Source of the DNA: Paenibacillus sp. MAHUQ-63
Lineage (GTDB): Bacteria; Bacillota; Bacilli; Paenibacillales; NBRC-103111
Direction of reading: 5' to 3'
NCBI RefSeq assembly: GCF_028765165.1
Contig: NZ_JARADB010000004.1
Span: forward strand, 186,001 to 250,000
Length of the DNA stretch: 64,000 nt
The position numbers were made by a program, and so were the translations under genes. How positions within the stretch are numbered: the stretch's first letter is position 1; each line of letters opens with the position of its first letter. This document shows positions 18,315 to 27,510 of this stretch, one piece after another. The notes under the pieces are model-generated. The model searched no databases, was not told the DNA's origin, and was given only the letters and a program-made list of their open reading frames with translations.

Positions 18315-19288
18315 ACATCATTTTCATGGGCACACCGGATTTTGCCGTACCTTCCTTACGAGCGCTGCTGGAGGAGGGCTATAACGTGACGACCGTCGTC
18401 ACGCAGCCGGACCGGCCGAAAGGCCGCAAGCGCGTGCTGACGCCTCCGCCGGTGAAGGTGGAAGCCGAGAAGCACGGCATTCCGGTGCTGCAGCCGGAGA
18501 AGCTGCGTCAGGCGGATTCCGTCGAGGTGCTGCGCGGACTGCAGCCGGACTTGATCGTGACGGCCGCTTACGGCCAGATTCTACCGAAGGCTGTGCTGGA
18601 TTTGCCGGCGCATGGCTGCATTAACATCCATGCGTCTCTGCTGCCCAAGTACCGCGGCGGCGCTCCGATTCATCACGCCGTGCTGCGCGGTGAATCGGTA
18701 ACGGGCGTCACCATTATGTACATGGCCACAGGCTTGGATACGGGCGACATGATCTCCAAAGTCGAGCTTCCGATTGAGGATACCGATACGACAGGCACGC
18801 TGTTCGAGAAGCTGAGCATTGCGGGCGCCGACCTGCTGAAGCGCACGCTGCCGGATCTGCTGGCAGGGCGTATTCAGGCGGTTCCGCAAAATGAAGCCGA
18901 GGCGATCTATTCGCCGAATATTCGCCGGGAGGACGAGCTGATCGATTGGTCGCGTTCGGCCGTCGAGATTTGGAACCAAGTTCGCGGCTTGAATCCGTTC
19001 CCTGGCGCTTATACGCTGTGGAACGGCGAAGTCATGAAGGTTTGGGCCAGCGCCAATCCGCGGCATACGGCCGAACCGAGAAGCCGCAGCTTCGCCGGGT
19101 CTCCCGCTCCGGGAACGGTGCTGGGCAGCAGCGAGCAAGGTATTGAGGTTATGACTGGTGAAGGTACGCTGTGGCTGACGGAAATTCAGCCTGCCGGCAA
19201 GAAAGCGATGCCTGTCTCCGAGTTTGTTCGCGGGGTGCAGATTGCGCCCGGCACGGCATTCGGCAGTGCGAAGGAAGCCACTACTTAA
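18311..19288 (+). CDS. fmt: Methionyl-tRNA formyltransferase
   Basis: Formylates initiator Met-tRNA using 10-formyl-THF. Visible motifs are MGTPDFAVPSL at the start, the catalytic region INIHASLLPKYRGGAPIHHA near residue 105, and GVTIMYMATGLDTGDM. A C-terminal OB-type domain begins about residue 210. The length of 325 residues is typical. It starts with GTG 18311 overlapping the stop of def. Confidence 0.95.
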   Translation: MNIIFMGTPDFAVPSLRALLEEGYNVTTVVTQPDRPKGRKRVLTPPPVKVEAEKHGIPVLQPEKLRQADSVEVLRGLQPDLIVTAAYGQILPKAVLDLPAHGCINIHASLLPKYRGGAPIHHAVLRGESVTGVTIMYMATGLDTGDMISKVELPIEDTDTTGTLFEKLSIAGADLLKRTLPDLLAGRIQAVPQNEAEAIYSPNIRREDELIDWSRSAVEIWNQVRGLNPFPGAYTLWNGEVMKVWASANPRHTAEPRSRSFAGSPAPGTVLGSSEQGIEVMTGEGTLWLTEIQPAGKKAMPVSEFVRGVQIAPGTAFGSAKEATT

Positions 19289-19307
19289 CATAAATGAGGT
19301 ATTCGAT

Positions 19308-20765
19308 TTGTCAACGCACAAACCAACACGTCCTAAGCAAGGACCTGCTAAAGTACAGAGGGCCGGTAAGCCCTCCTCATCCCAACCATCCGGAGGCGCT
19401 GCGAAGAGCAGCGCCGTTAAGCTTTCCGCCCGCGATGCGGCGCTGGACGTCCTGATTCGGGTCGAAGAGAATCAAGCGTACAGCAATTTGCTGCTCAATC
19501 AGGTCTTGCAGAAGCATGCGCTTGAACGGGCCGATGCGGGCCTGGCTACGGAGCTTGTGTACGGTACGATCGGACGCTTAAATACGATCGATTTCTTTCT
19601 CGAGCGCTTCGTCAGCAAGGGGCTTGCGAAGCTGGAGCCATGGGTCCGATGCTTGCTGCGGTTGAGCTTCTACCAGCTGCATTATTTGGACCGTATCCCG
19701 GATCACGCCGTCGTGAGCGAAGCGGTGAACATCGCGAAGCGCCGCGGCCATCAAGGGATCTCGGGCATGGTTAACGGCGTGCTGCGCGCCATCCTACGCA
19801 GCAAAGCGGAGCTGCAGCTTCCGGCTGCGCTCGGCGACGTGAAGCGCATCGCGCTGGGCCACTCCCATCCGGAGTGGCTCGTGCGCAGGTGGATCCGCCA
19901 GCTCGGCCCGGAGCTGACGGAACAGATCTGTGCGGCGAACAATAGGCCGCCGCACGTGAGCATTCGCGCGAACGCGAGGCGGAGCAGCCGTCTGGAGCTG
20001 CTGGAGCAGCTCCAGGGCAGCGGTCTCAGCGCGGAAGCGTCGAAGCTGGCCCCGGCCGGCATCGTGGTGCAGGGGGCCGGGAATATGGCGTTGTCCCCCG
20101 GCTTTATGGCGGGGGACTTCTCGATTCAAGACGAGAGCTCGATGCTCGTCGCCGAAGCTTTGGAGCCGCGTCCGGGCATGAGCGTGCTGGACTGCTGCGC
20201 CGCCCCCGGCGGCAAGACGGCTCACATCGCCGAGAAGATGGACGATACGGGCCGCATCTGGGCGTGCGATCTGCACGAGCACAAGCAGCAGCTGATCGCA
20301 GATCAGGCGCAGCGGCTGGGACTGTCGTCCATTCAGACGCTGGTGATGGACGCTGCGAAGCTGGACGAGCACTTCGCGGCGGAGTCGTTCGACCGCATTC
20401 TGCTGGATGCGCCGTGCTCGGGCCTCGGGGTTATTCGCCGCAAGCCCGATCTGAAGTGGGCGAAGCAGGAAGCGGAGATCGAGGCGATCAGCGAGCTGCA
20501 GTATGCGATTCTCAGCCGGGTGCACCGGCTGCTGAAGCCAGGGGGCGTGCTGGTTTACAGCACGTGCACGATTGAGCATGCCGAGAACGCCGGCATGGTC
20601 GAGCGCTTCCTCGCGGAGCACAGCGAGTTCGCGCTTGAGCCGCTGCCGGCGGATGCTTTCGCGAGCGTGGATCCCGCTGCGGCGCTATCCGGCATGGTGC
20701 AAATACTGCCGCAGCAGTTTCACTCGGACGGATTCTTCATCGCCCGGCTGCGCAAACGCGGTTAG
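19308..20765 (+). CDS. rsmB: 16S rRNA cytosine-C5 methyltransferase RsmB
   Basis: Methylates a cytosine of 16S rRNA (C967 in E. coli). A NusB-like RNA-binding domain occupies about residues 40-170 (ARDAALDVLIRVEENQAYSNL). The SAM-binding methyltransferase follows, with CCAAPGGKTAHIAEKM, the catalytic DAPCSGLGVIRRKPDLKW and VYSTCTIEHAEN with the second cysteine. TTG 19308 is taken as the start because AATGAGGT lies just before it and upstream sequence overlaps fmt in another frame. The basic, Pro/Ser-rich N-terminal 35 residues look disordered. Confidence 0.92.
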   Translation: MSTHKPTRPKQGPAKVQRAGKPSSSQPSGGAAKSSAVKLSARDAALDVLIRVEENQAYSNLLLNQVLQKHALERADAGLATELVYGTIGRLNTIDFFLERFVSKGLAKLEPWVRCLLRLSFYQLHYLDRIPDHAVVSEAVNIAKRRGHQGISGMVNGVLRAILRSKAELQLPAALGDVKRIALGHSHPEWLVRRWIRQLGPELTEQICAANNRPPHVSIRANARRSSRLELLEQLQGSGLSAEASKLAPAGIVVQGAGNMALSPGFMAGDFSIQDESSMLVAEALEPRPGMSVLDCCAAPGGKTAHIAEKMDDTGRIWACDLHEHKQQLIADQAQRLGLSSIQTLVMDAAKLDEHFAAESFDRILLDAPCSGLGVIRRKPDLKWAKQEAEIEAISELQYAILSRVHRLLKPGGVLVYSTCTIEHAENAGMVERFLAEHSEFALEPLPADAFASVDPAAALSGMVQILPQQFHSDGFFIARLRKRG

Positions 20766-20884
20766 CGGCGCGTATTCTTGGCGAAGCTCTAACCGAGGGG
20801 GATGTGTGTTCGGCCCCGCTTTGTGCTAAAATAGATAAGATTAGCTGAAAATATCGATTAAATAACAACAGGTTGTGATAAAAC

Positions 20885-21955
20885 GTGTCTAATAAGCCTT
20901 ACTTGAAAGACAAACCATTTGTATATGATTTGAATTGGGACGAGTGGCAGACTTGGGTCAAAGAGAACGGCGAGTCCTCGTTCCGGGCCGGCCAAATTTT
21001 TGACTGGCTGTACATCAAGCGCGTATTCAGCTTCGATGAGATGACCAATCTGCCGAAGGCGCTTCGCGACAAGCTCAAAAGCCAGTTCGAGTTCGTCACG
21101 CTGTCCGAGATTGCCAAGTACCAGTCGCAGGACGGAACGGTCAAGTTTCTGTTCGAACTCGAGGACAAGAATGCGATCGAAACGGTTGTCATGAAGCATA
21201 ACTACGGCAACAGTATCTGTGTCACAACACAGGTCGGCTGCCGTGTGGGCTGCACATTTTGCGCCTCCACACTCGGCGGGTTGAAGCGGGATCTGCGTCC
21301 CGGGGAAATTGTCGCTCAGGTCGTCAAAGCCCAGAAGCTGCTGGATGAGACGGAGGAGCGCATTTCTTCGATCGTCATCATGGGCATCGGCGAGCCGTTC
21401 GAGAATTATGAAGCGACGATGAATTTCTTGCGCGTCATGATTCATCCGAAGGGGCTTAACATCGGCCAGCGTCATATTACCGTATCGACGAGCGGCATTG
21501 TGCCGAACATTTATAAGTTTGCCGATGAGAATTTGCAGGTGAATTTGGCTATTTCGATTCATGCGCCGAACGATACGCTGCGCTCGAAGCTGATGCCGGT
21601 CAATCGCAGATTCCCTTTTGCCGATTTGATCGAAGCTTGCAAATATTACATTGCCAAAACCGGCAGACGCATCACGTTCGAATACGCCCTTATGGGGGAA
21701 GTGAACGATCAGGCCGAGCATGCGGAAGAGTTGGCGAAAGTGCTGAAAGACATGCCTCTTAGCCACGTAAACCTGATTCCTGTGAATTTCGTTGCCGAAC
21801 GGGATTTCAAACGTACGCCAAGAGATGATATTTTCACCTTCCAACGTATTCTTGAGAAGGCCAAAATCAATGCTACCATACGCCGTGAACAAGGCAGCGA
21901 CATTGCTGCCGCCTGCGGACAACTGCGCGCGAAGCATATGGAGAGCAAGTCATGA
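20885..21955 (+). CDS. rlmN: Dual-specificity 23S rRNA/tRNA adenine-C2 methyltransferase RlmN
   Basis: A radical-SAM enzyme that methylates A2503 of 23S rRNA and A37 of some tRNAs. The cluster motif CRVGCTFC has cysteines at residues 119, 123 and 126. SIVIMGIGEPFENY and the C-terminal REQGSDIAAACGQL, with the methyl-carrying cysteine, are intact. Length is 356 residues. The start is GTG 20885 with only a weak AGG-type site upstream (CAACAGGTTGTGAT). The next gene starts 11 bases after the stop. Confidence 0.95.
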   Translation: MSNKPYLKDKPFVYDLNWDEWQTWVKENGESSFRAGQIFDWLYIKRVFSFDEMTNLPKALRDKLKSQFEFVTLSEIAKYQSQDGTVKFLFELEDKNAIETVVMKHNYGNSICVTTQVGCRVGCTFCASTLGGLKRDLRPGEIVAQVVKAQKLLDETEERISSIVIMGIGEPFENYEATMNFLRVMIHPKGLNIGQRHITVSTSGIVPNIYKFADENLQVNLAISIHAPNDTLRSKLMPVNRRFPFADLIEACKYYIAKTGRRITFEYALMGEVNDQAEHAEELAKVLKDMPLSHVNLIPVNFVAERDFKRTPRDDIFTFQRILEKAKINATIRREQGSDIAAACGQLRAKHMESKS

Positions 21956-21966
21956 GGTGAATCAGG

Positions 21967-22731
21967 ATGAAGATGGTAAGCCGCACCGATATCGGTAAAG
22001 TCCGCCAAGTGAACGAGGATCGCGCCGCCATTTGGCACGAGCTGAACGGCCTCTCTCTAGCTATTGTGGCCGACGGCATGGGAGGCCATCAAGCCGGCGA
22101 TATTGCCAGCCAAATGGCTGTCGATATCGTCGGCAGTGAGCTCCAATCCATCCATTGGGGAATGCCTGTGGAGGCTTGCAAGCAGGTGCTGAAGGAAGCG
22201 ATCGAGAAGGCGAACGAGCAAATTTACGCGTTTGCCTCCGAGAAGGAGAATTATCACGGCATGGGAACGACCGTTGTTGCTGTGATTGCCTCCCAAGAGC
22301 TTCTGATCATCGGTCATATCGGCGACAGCCGGGCTTATAAAATTGCCGGGGAGTCGATCACCCAGCTGACGGAAGATCATTCGCTCGTTTATGAGCTGGT
22401 GAAGACCGGGCAAATTACGCTGGAAGAGGCCGAACATCACCCGCGGCGCAATTGGATTACGCGTGCACTCGGAACGGAACCGGGCGTCGAGGTGGACTTG
22501 TATGAGTATGCTTGGCGGCCCGGAGACACCATTCTTATTTGCACCGACGGTTTAAGCGGACTGGTGGACTCCGGCGACATTCTTCGCATCATCAAATCGC
22601 ATGATGAGCTGGAAAGCGCGGCGGAGAAGCTCATCCAAAGCGCGCTGGATAAGGGCGGAGACGATAACGTTACGGTCGTTTTACTTGGGCACGATTCGGA
22701 TTCGGACGAGAAAAGGGGTGATGGGAATTGA
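21967..22731 (+). CDS. prpC: PP2C-type serine/threonine phosphatase PrpC (Stp1)
   Basis: Protein phosphatase of the PPM family that reverses PrkC phosphorylation. Metal-binding motifs are visible: RQVNEDRAA, VADGMGGHQAGDIAS, GHIGDSRAY and the C-terminal GGDDNVTVVLL. Length is 254 residues. AGGTGAATCAGG precedes ATG 21967. Its stop overlaps the TTG start of prkC by four bases, so phosphatase and kinase are made together. Confidence 0.95.
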   Translation: MKMVSRTDIGKVRQVNEDRAAIWHELNGLSLAIVADGMGGHQAGDIASQMAVDIVGSELQSIHWGMPVEACKQVLKEAIEKANEQIYAFASEKENYHGMGTTVVAVIASQELLIIGHIGDSRAYKIAGESITQLTEDHSLVYELVKTGQITLEEAEHHPRRNWITRALGTEPGVEVDLYEYAWRPGDTILICTDGLSGLVDSGDILRIIKSHDELESAAEKLIQSALDKGGDDNVTVVLLGHDSDSDEKRGDGN

Positions 22732-24836
22732 TCGGTAGGAAGCTTGGAGGCCGCTATGAAATCTTGGAGCGCATAGGCGGAGGCGGCATGGCTTTAGTTT
22801 ATAAAGGGCATGATCTTTTATTGAATCGTAAAGTGGCTGTGAAGGTGCTGCGCTCGCAGTACGTGCATGACGAAGAGTTCATTCGTCGTTTCCGCAGAGA
22901 AGCTCAATCAGCCGCTTCACTTTCTCATCCTAATGTCGTCAGTATTTATGACGTGGGACAAGAAGAAGACGTGCACTATATCGTAATGGAATACATAGAA
23001 GGCACTACGTTGAATGATTTGATCAAGGAGAGGGCGCCTCTGCAGGTGGAGGATGCGGTTCATTACGCCAGTCAGATTGCGGACGCGCTCGATCATGCGC
23101 ACCACAATGAAATCATTCACCGCGATATTAAGCCGCACAACATACTGATCGGCAAAAACGGGCGCGTGAAAGTGACCGATTTCGGCATTGCCCGCGCCGC
23201 GACCTCTTCGACCATTACGCAAACGGGCTCCGTTGTCGGTTCCGTGCATTATTTCTCGCCGGAGCATGCCAAAGGAACGAATACGGGCGAGAAGTCGGAC
23301 TTGTACTCCTTGGGCATCGTCATGTACCAAATGCTGACGGCCCGCTTGCCTTTCCTCGGCGAAAGCCCGATATCCGTAGCGCTCAAGCATTTGCAGGAAG
23401 ACGTGGAAGAGCCGCGCAAGGTCAATCCGCTCATCCCGCAGAGTGTCGAGAACATCATCCTGAAAGCAATGCGCAAAAAGCCCGAGGAACGCTACCAGTC
23501 CGCGAAGCAAATGATGGCGGATCTCGATACGTGCCTGAATCCCGACCGCAGGAACGAGGCTAAGGTAGCCTTCTGGGATGCCGACGGGATGGACGAAGAG
23601 CGCACCTTGGTGATGCCGGCCATTCGGGCGGACCAATTGAGCGCGAAGTTCGACGACGATGAGGATGAGCCCGAGAAGCCGGCGTGGCGCGAGGAGCCTG
23701 CTCCCAAGAAGAAGGGCTGGGTGAAGCCGGTCGTATGGATCGTTATTTTGCTAATCGTTCTGGGCTTCATGTGGTACCTGGTCGGTTATGTGAAAAGCAT
23801 GTTCGCCGTCGAAACGGTGGAGGTTCCCGATGTCGTGAACATGACGCTGACGGATGCGCAGGCTAAGCTGACGGCTGCCAAGCTGGGCTATACGGTAGAA
23901 ATCGATGCCGAAAGCAAGGCGCCTAAGGATCAGGTCATTCGTCAGAATCCCAGCGGAATGCGAATGAACGTCGGTACGAAGGTGACGCTGTACGTCAGCA
24001 AGGGCGCTCCCAAAATCAAGATGGAGAGCTATATCGGACAACAGCTGAAGGACGCCAAGCTGAAGCTGCAGGCACTCGGCATCAATGAAACGCAGATTAC
24101 GATTACGCAGGAGACGACGGATGATCCGCCGGATACGATTCTGAAGCAGACGCCTTTAGTCGGCGAAGAATTCGAAGCCGAGAAGGCGGCGATTACGTTC
24201 ACCGTGAGCAAGGCGAAAGAAACGTTCAAGATGCCGGATCTCGTCGGCTTGACGGAAGCGGAAGCGAAGACGCAGATTACGAAGCTGAATCTGAAGATTC
24301 CTGCGAACGGGATTACGCGTGAGAGAAGCTACAAGGTGGCCAAAGGGAAGGTCATCAAGCAGTTTCCTTATGACAAAAATACCGATGTATCCGTCGGATC
24401 GGAGATTTCCTTGATCATCAGCGACGGCTTGCCGGAAGATGCCGGTCAAATGACGGTGACCATTCCTGTGAAGCCGACGGTAGAAGGTAAGGATTCCGAG
24501 TTCAAGATTATCGTCAGCGATGCCCAGTACGAAAATTTCGAATACAAAACGGAGAAAGTCACGAAACCGCAAAATCTGGATGTGAAGGTCATCGTCTCTC
24601 CGGATAAGAAAGCAGTTATCTTGATCAAAGAAGGGGATAACTTGGTTAACTCCATTACGCGCACGTATCAGGATTATTTGGATCAGAAGAACGGGAAGGT
24701 ATCGCCAAGTCCTTCCGTATCGCCTTCTGCATCGCCTAAACAACAGAACACCGGACCGGCGATTCCGGTCGGAGGCAATGGCAACGGGCAAGCCGGCGGG
24801 GCCGCCTCGAAGCCGCCAAGTGGAGGCACAAATTAA
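22728..24836 (+). CDS. prkC: PASTA-domain membrane Ser/Thr kinase PrkC
   Basis: A 702-residue Hanks-type kinase that in Bacillus senses muropeptides and controls cell wall homeostasis and spore germination. The kinase domain (about 10-270) shows the glycine loop GGGGMALVYKG, catalytic HRDIKPHN with D133, and DFGIARA. One membrane helix (WIVILLIVLGFMWYLVG) lies near residues 338-358. Three extracellular PASTA repeats follow (VPDVVNMTL..., the MESYIGQQL... repeat, MPDLVGLTE...), then a further domain and a Pro/Ser/Gly-rich tail. It begins with TTG 22728, and its TAA shares one base with the rsgA start. Confidence 0.95.
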   Translation: MIGRKLGGRYEILERIGGGGMALVYKGHDLLLNRKVAVKVLRSQYVHDEEFIRRFRREAQSAASLSHPNVVSIYDVGQEEDVHYIVMEYIEGTTLNDLIKERAPLQVEDAVHYASQIADALDHAHHNEIIHRDIKPHNILIGKNGRVKVTDFGIARAATSSTITQTGSVVGSVHYFSPEHAKGTNTGEKSDLYSLGIVMYQMLTARLPFLGESPISVALKHLQEDVEEPRKVNPLIPQSVENIILKAMRKKPEERYQSAKQMMADLDTCLNPDRRNEAKVAFWDADGMDEERTLVMPAIRADQLSAKFDDDEDEPEKPAWREEPAPKKKGWVKPVVWIVILLIVLGFMWYLVGYVKSMFAVETVEVPDVVNMTLTDAQAKLTAAKLGYTVEIDAESKAPKDQVIRQNPSGMRMNVGTKVTLYVSKGAPKIKMESYIGQQLKDAKLKLQALGINETQITITQETTDDPPDTILKQTPLVGEEFEAEKAAITFTVSKAKETFKMPDLVGLTEAEAKTQITKLNLKIPANGITRERSYKVAKGKVIKQFPYDKNTDVSVGSEISLIISDGLPEDAGQMTVTIPVKPTVEGKDSEFKIIVSDAQYENFEYKTEKVTKPQNLDVKVIVSPDKKAVILIKEGDNLVNSITRTYQDYLDQKNGKVSPSPSVSPSASPKQQNTGPAIPVGGNGNGQAGGAASKPPSGGTN

Positions 24837-25765
24837 TGCCGCAAGGAACGATAGTTAAAGCATTGAGCGGATATTACTATGTGCTGCCTGAAGGGGCGGA
24901 GCTTCAAGAGGCGAATATGGTTACTTGCCGCGGCAGGGGCGTGTTCAAGAACAGGAAGATCACTCCCCTCGTCGGGGACCGGGTCATGTATGAGGAGACG
25001 GAGAACGGCGAAGGGACGGTGACCGAAATCATGCCCCGTACTTCGGAGCTGATTCGTCCGCCTATTGCGAATGTGAATGTTGTTGTACTCGTATTCTCGG
25101 TGACAGAGCCCGTCTTGAATTTGCAGCTCATGGATAAGTTTCTTGTTCATATCGAGCATACAGGCATTGACGTGCTGCTGTGCTTCACCAAGAGCGACCT
25201 GCTGACGGAAAGCAGTGATGCACCGGGGGCCAAAGAGATGACCGTTTCGGAGCTGGACCGTATTCAGACGCTGTACGAGAATATCGGCTATACCGTGCTG
25301 AAGACGAGCTCTAGGCGTCAGGAGGGCGTGGAAGTGATTGCGCAGCATCTTGAGGGTACGGTCAGCGTGTTCGCCGGGCAGTCCGGCGTCGGCAAGTCTT
25401 CCTTGCTCAACGAAATGATCAGCGGCCGCAATCTGGAGACGAACGAGATTTCCCATCGTCTGGGCCGCGGCAAGCATACGACGCGCCATGTCGAGCTGCT
25501 GCCGCTCCATAACGGCGGTCTCGTCGCCGATACGCCGGGCTTCAGCCAGCTGGACTTCATGGAAGTTGAAGCGGAGGGGCTGAGCGCCTGCTTCAGGGAG
25601 TTCGCCGCTGTAGCCGAGGGCTGCAAGTTCAGAGGCTGTCTGCATCTGCATGAGCCGAATTGCAAGGTGCGCGATGCGGTTGCCGAAGGCACCATCGCCG
25701 CGTCGCGTTATGATCACTATTTGTTATTTTTGGGGGAAATCAAGGATCGGAAGAGGAGGTATTAG
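24836..25765 (+). CDS. rsgA: Ribosome small subunit-dependent GTPase RsgA (CpgA)
   Basis: A circularly permuted GTPase that checks 30S subunit maturation; the B. subtilis homologue CpgA is a PrkC target. It has an N-terminal OB fold, then G4 FTKSDLL, G1 GQSGVGKSSLLN near residue 181, and G3 DTPGFSQLD. The C-terminal zinc site includes CKFRGCLHLHEPNC. Length is 309 residues. TGGAGGCAC precedes ATG 24836, which overlaps the prkC stop as TAATG. Confidence 0.95.
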   Translation: MPQGTIVKALSGYYYVLPEGAELQEANMVTCRGRGVFKNRKITPLVGDRVMYEETENGEGTVTEIMPRTSELIRPPIANVNVVVLVFSVTEPVLNLQLMDKFLVHIEHTGIDVLLCFTKSDLLTESSDAPGAKEMTVSELDRIQTLYENIGYTVLKTSSRRQEGVEVIAQHLEGTVSVFAGQSGVGKSSLLNEMISGRNLETNEISHRLGRGKHTTRHVELLPLHNGGLVADTPGFSQLDFMEVEAEGLSACFREFAAVAEGCKFRGCLHLHEPNCKVRDAVAEGTIAASRYDHYLLFLGEIKDRKRRY

Positions 25766-25771
25766 GAACGA

Positions 25772-26422
25772 ATGGTATACGTAGCACCTTCTATTTTATC
25801 AGCCAACTTCGCACAGCTCGGCGAAGAGATCAAAGATGTCGAGCGGGGCGGAGCGGATTGGATCCATGTCGATGTCATGGACGGCCATTTCGTGCCGAAT
25901 ATCACAATTGGTCCGCTAGTCGTTGAAGCGATACGTCCGGTGACGAAACTGCCGCTGGACGTTCATTTGATGATCGAACAGCCTGACCGCTATATCCCGG
26001 AATTCGCCAAAGCGGGGGCGGATCTGATCTCCGTCCATGTAGAGGCTTGCACGCATCTGCATCGGACTCTTGATCTCATCAAGCAGAGCGGCGTCAAAGC
26101 AGGAGTTGTCCTTAACCCGGCAACTCCGATCTCTTTGATCGAGCATGTGCTGGATGAGCATCTGGATTTGGTACTGATCATGACCGTCAATCCCGGCTTC
26201 GGGGGACAAGCCTTCATTCCCGGCATGCTGAGCAAGATTCGCGCCTTGCGCGAGCAGGCGAACGCGAAGGGATTAACCGGGCTGCATATCGAAGTGGACG
26301 GCGGCATTAACGAAGTGACGGCTCGTCAAGTGATGGAAGCCGGCGCCGACGTGCTGGTTGCAGGCAATGCCGTATTCGGGCAAGCCGACCGCGCTGACGC
26401 CATCCGCCGCATTCGCGGATAA
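25772..26422 (+). CDS. rpe: Ribulose-phosphate 3-epimerase
   Basis: Interconverts ribulose-5-phosphate and xylulose-5-phosphate in the pentose phosphate pathway. The TIM-barrel motifs are clear: APSILSANFAQLGEE, HVDVMDGHFVPNITIGP, MTVNPGFGGQAFIP and EVDGGINEVTA. Length is 216 residues. GAGGAGGTATTAGG precedes ATG 25772, six bases after the rsgA stop. Confidence 0.96.
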   Translation: MVYVAPSILSANFAQLGEEIKDVERGGADWIHVDVMDGHFVPNITIGPLVVEAIRPVTKLPLDVHLMIEQPDRYIPEFAKAGADLISVHVEACTHLHRTLDLIKQSGVKAGVVLNPATPISLIEHVLDEHLDLVLIMTVNPGFGGQAFIPGMLSKIRALREQANAKGLTGLHIEVDGGINEVTARQVMEAGADVLVAGNAVFGQADRADAIRRIRG

Positions 26423-26434
26423 GGGGAGCGGGAC

Positions 26435-26680
26435 ATGAGAATTCTCTGGCTGTTCACGTACAGTATCGTGTGTGCCCTGCTGCTGACGTTTTTCTCCAAT
26501 ATTCATGATTTCACGAAGTATATTTTCTCACTCGGGGCGCTGTACTTGGGGATGCGTTTCTTCCGCAGGTTTGAGGGAATCGGGTTCCGCATTTGGTTCA
26601 TTGCGATTGCGGTGGTCTTATATTTCATTTTCAGCTTAATTTACGCCCTCTACACACAGATGGGTATAACCGCACCCTAG
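26435..26680 (+). CDS. Small membrane protein of unknown function
   Basis: An 81-residue hydrophobic protein with about three membrane helices (WLFTYSIVCALLLTFF, YIFSLGALYLGMRF, WFIAIAVVLYFIFSLIYA). AAGGGGAGCGGGAC precedes ATG 26435, 12 bases after rpe, and a terminator follows, so it closes the long operon. In B. subtilis this place holds yloS (thiN), which is absent here. I do not recognise the family. Confidence 0.75.
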   Translation: MRILWLFTYSIVCALLLTFFSNIHDFTKYIFSLGALYLGMRFFRRFEGIGFRIWFIAIAVVLYFIFSLIYALYTQMGITAP

Positions 26681-26695
26681 GTGCATACATATAGT

Positions 26696-26727
26696 TACAA
26701 GAGCATTGCGCTCTTGTAGCTTTTTTT
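26696..26727 (+). terminator. Terminator of the coaBC-rpe region
   Basis: A 9-bp stem TACAAGAGC / GCTCTTGTA with loop ATTGC, then GC and seven T. Confidence 0.92.
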
Positions 26728-26785
26728 GCTTTCTGGAAGCAATCGATGAGAAAGTAAAATAGAAGGCACTTTTTCACGGGCGGGG

Positions 26786-26793
26786 CATATACT
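26786..26793 (+). promoter_or_regulatory. Candidate sigma-E -10 element for spoVM
   Basis: CATATACT matches 7 of 8 positions of the sigma-E -10 box (CATACAMT). The -35 region about 13 bases upstream (GGCACTTT) is weak. B. subtilis spoVM is known to be sigma-E dependent, which supports the idea. Confidence 0.4.
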
Positions 26794-26880
26794 GTTGTAA
26801 TGATGTTAGTGCTCACGAAGTCGAAGTCAGTCTTCGGGGATACGTCCGTCTACTGACCAAACTCTAAGGAGGGGTAGAGA

Positions 26881-26961
26881 ATGAAGTTCTACACAATCAA
26901 GCTACCGAAATTTTTGGGTGGATTCGTGAAGGCTGTACTGAATACGTTCAGTAAAAACTAG
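26881..26961 (+). CDS. spoVM: Stage V sporulation protein M
   Basis: A 26-residue amphipathic peptide that marks the curved forespore membrane and anchors the coat protein SpoIVA. The sequence begins MKFYTIKLPKFLGG, the same as B. subtilis SpoVM, including Pro9 needed for curvature sensing, and ends NTFSKN. AAGGAGGGG lies 10 bases before ATG 26881. It stands between its own candidate sporulation promoter and a terminator shared with rpmB. The location between rpe and rpmB is the conserved one. Confidence 0.95.
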   Translation: MKFYTIKLPKFLGGFVKAVLNTFSKN

Positions 26962-26999
26962 TAAAGCAAACATACGAAGTCCATATCCCAGAAATGCAA

Positions 27000-27024
27000 A
27001 AAAAGCACCGGTAAGGTGCTTTTT
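27000..27024. terminator. Bidirectional terminator between spoVM and rpmB
   Basis: A 10-bp stem AAAAAGCACC / GGTGCTTTTT with loop GGTAA. The A and T runs in the stem serve both converging genes. Confidence 0.85.
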
Positions 27025-27058
27025 GTCTGTGTACATAGAAAAGAATAAGTATCCGAAA

Positions 27059-27247
27059 TTAAACGCGAGCCACTTTACCGGATTTCAACGCACGAGCACT
27101 TACGTAAACCCGTTTTGGTTTGCCATCAACGAGGATGCGAACCTTTTGAACGTTAACTCCCCAAGTACGCTTGTTTTTATTGTTAGCGTGGGACACGTGA
27201 TTTCCTGATTTAGGACTTTTACCTGTAACGAAACATTTGCGGGACAT
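27059..27247 (-). CDS. rpmB: 50S ribosomal protein L28
   Basis: A 62-residue L28 protein of the large ribosomal subunit. The pattern RKCFVTGKSPKSGNHVSHANN, KRTWGVNVQKVRILVDG and YVSARALKSGKV matches B. subtilis L28 closely. It has only one cysteine, so it is the zinc-free form. GGAGGTGTC precedes the start at 27247. A frame extending further upstream to 27373 is not family-like. It is transcribed opposite to its neighbours, as in B. subtilis. Confidence 0.96.
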   Translation of the reverse strand: MSRKCFVTGKSPKSGNHVSHANNKNKRTWGVNVQKVRILVDGKPKRVYVSARALKSGKVARV

Positions 27248-27363
27248 GTTTGACACCTCCTTCGGCAGTATACAAAGCAGCCTGGGTGGCAAGCCTAAGC
27301 TTGACATAATATAGACTTTGCTTCTTGCGTTTCTTGTATTAACCAGCAAAAACACACTTAGAT

Positions 27364-27393
27364 ATAATAGCATAGCGTAAGCAGCAGAGTCAA
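27364..27393 (-). promoter_or_regulatory. rpmB: Sigma-A promoter of rpmB
   Basis: On the minus strand, TTGACT (27393-27388) and TATTAT (27369-27364) are 18 bases apart. The leader to the rpmB start is about 110 bases. Confidence 0.7.
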
Positions 27394-27409
27394 CGAATTA
27401 CCTTCTTTT

Positions 27410-27439
27410 TTGCCGTTTATTTATTTATTATGTTATAGT
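27410..27439 (+). promoter_or_regulatory. Likely promoter of yloU-fakA
   Basis: TTGCCG at 27410 and TATAGT at 27434 are 18 bases apart on the plus strand, back to back with the rpmB promoter. Confidence 0.5.
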
Positions 27440-27510
27440 ACAATGAAGATTAGCCCACATTCCAAATACATAGTAAGTGACGACTGAAGTCGACTTGAAG
27501 GAGTTGTTAG

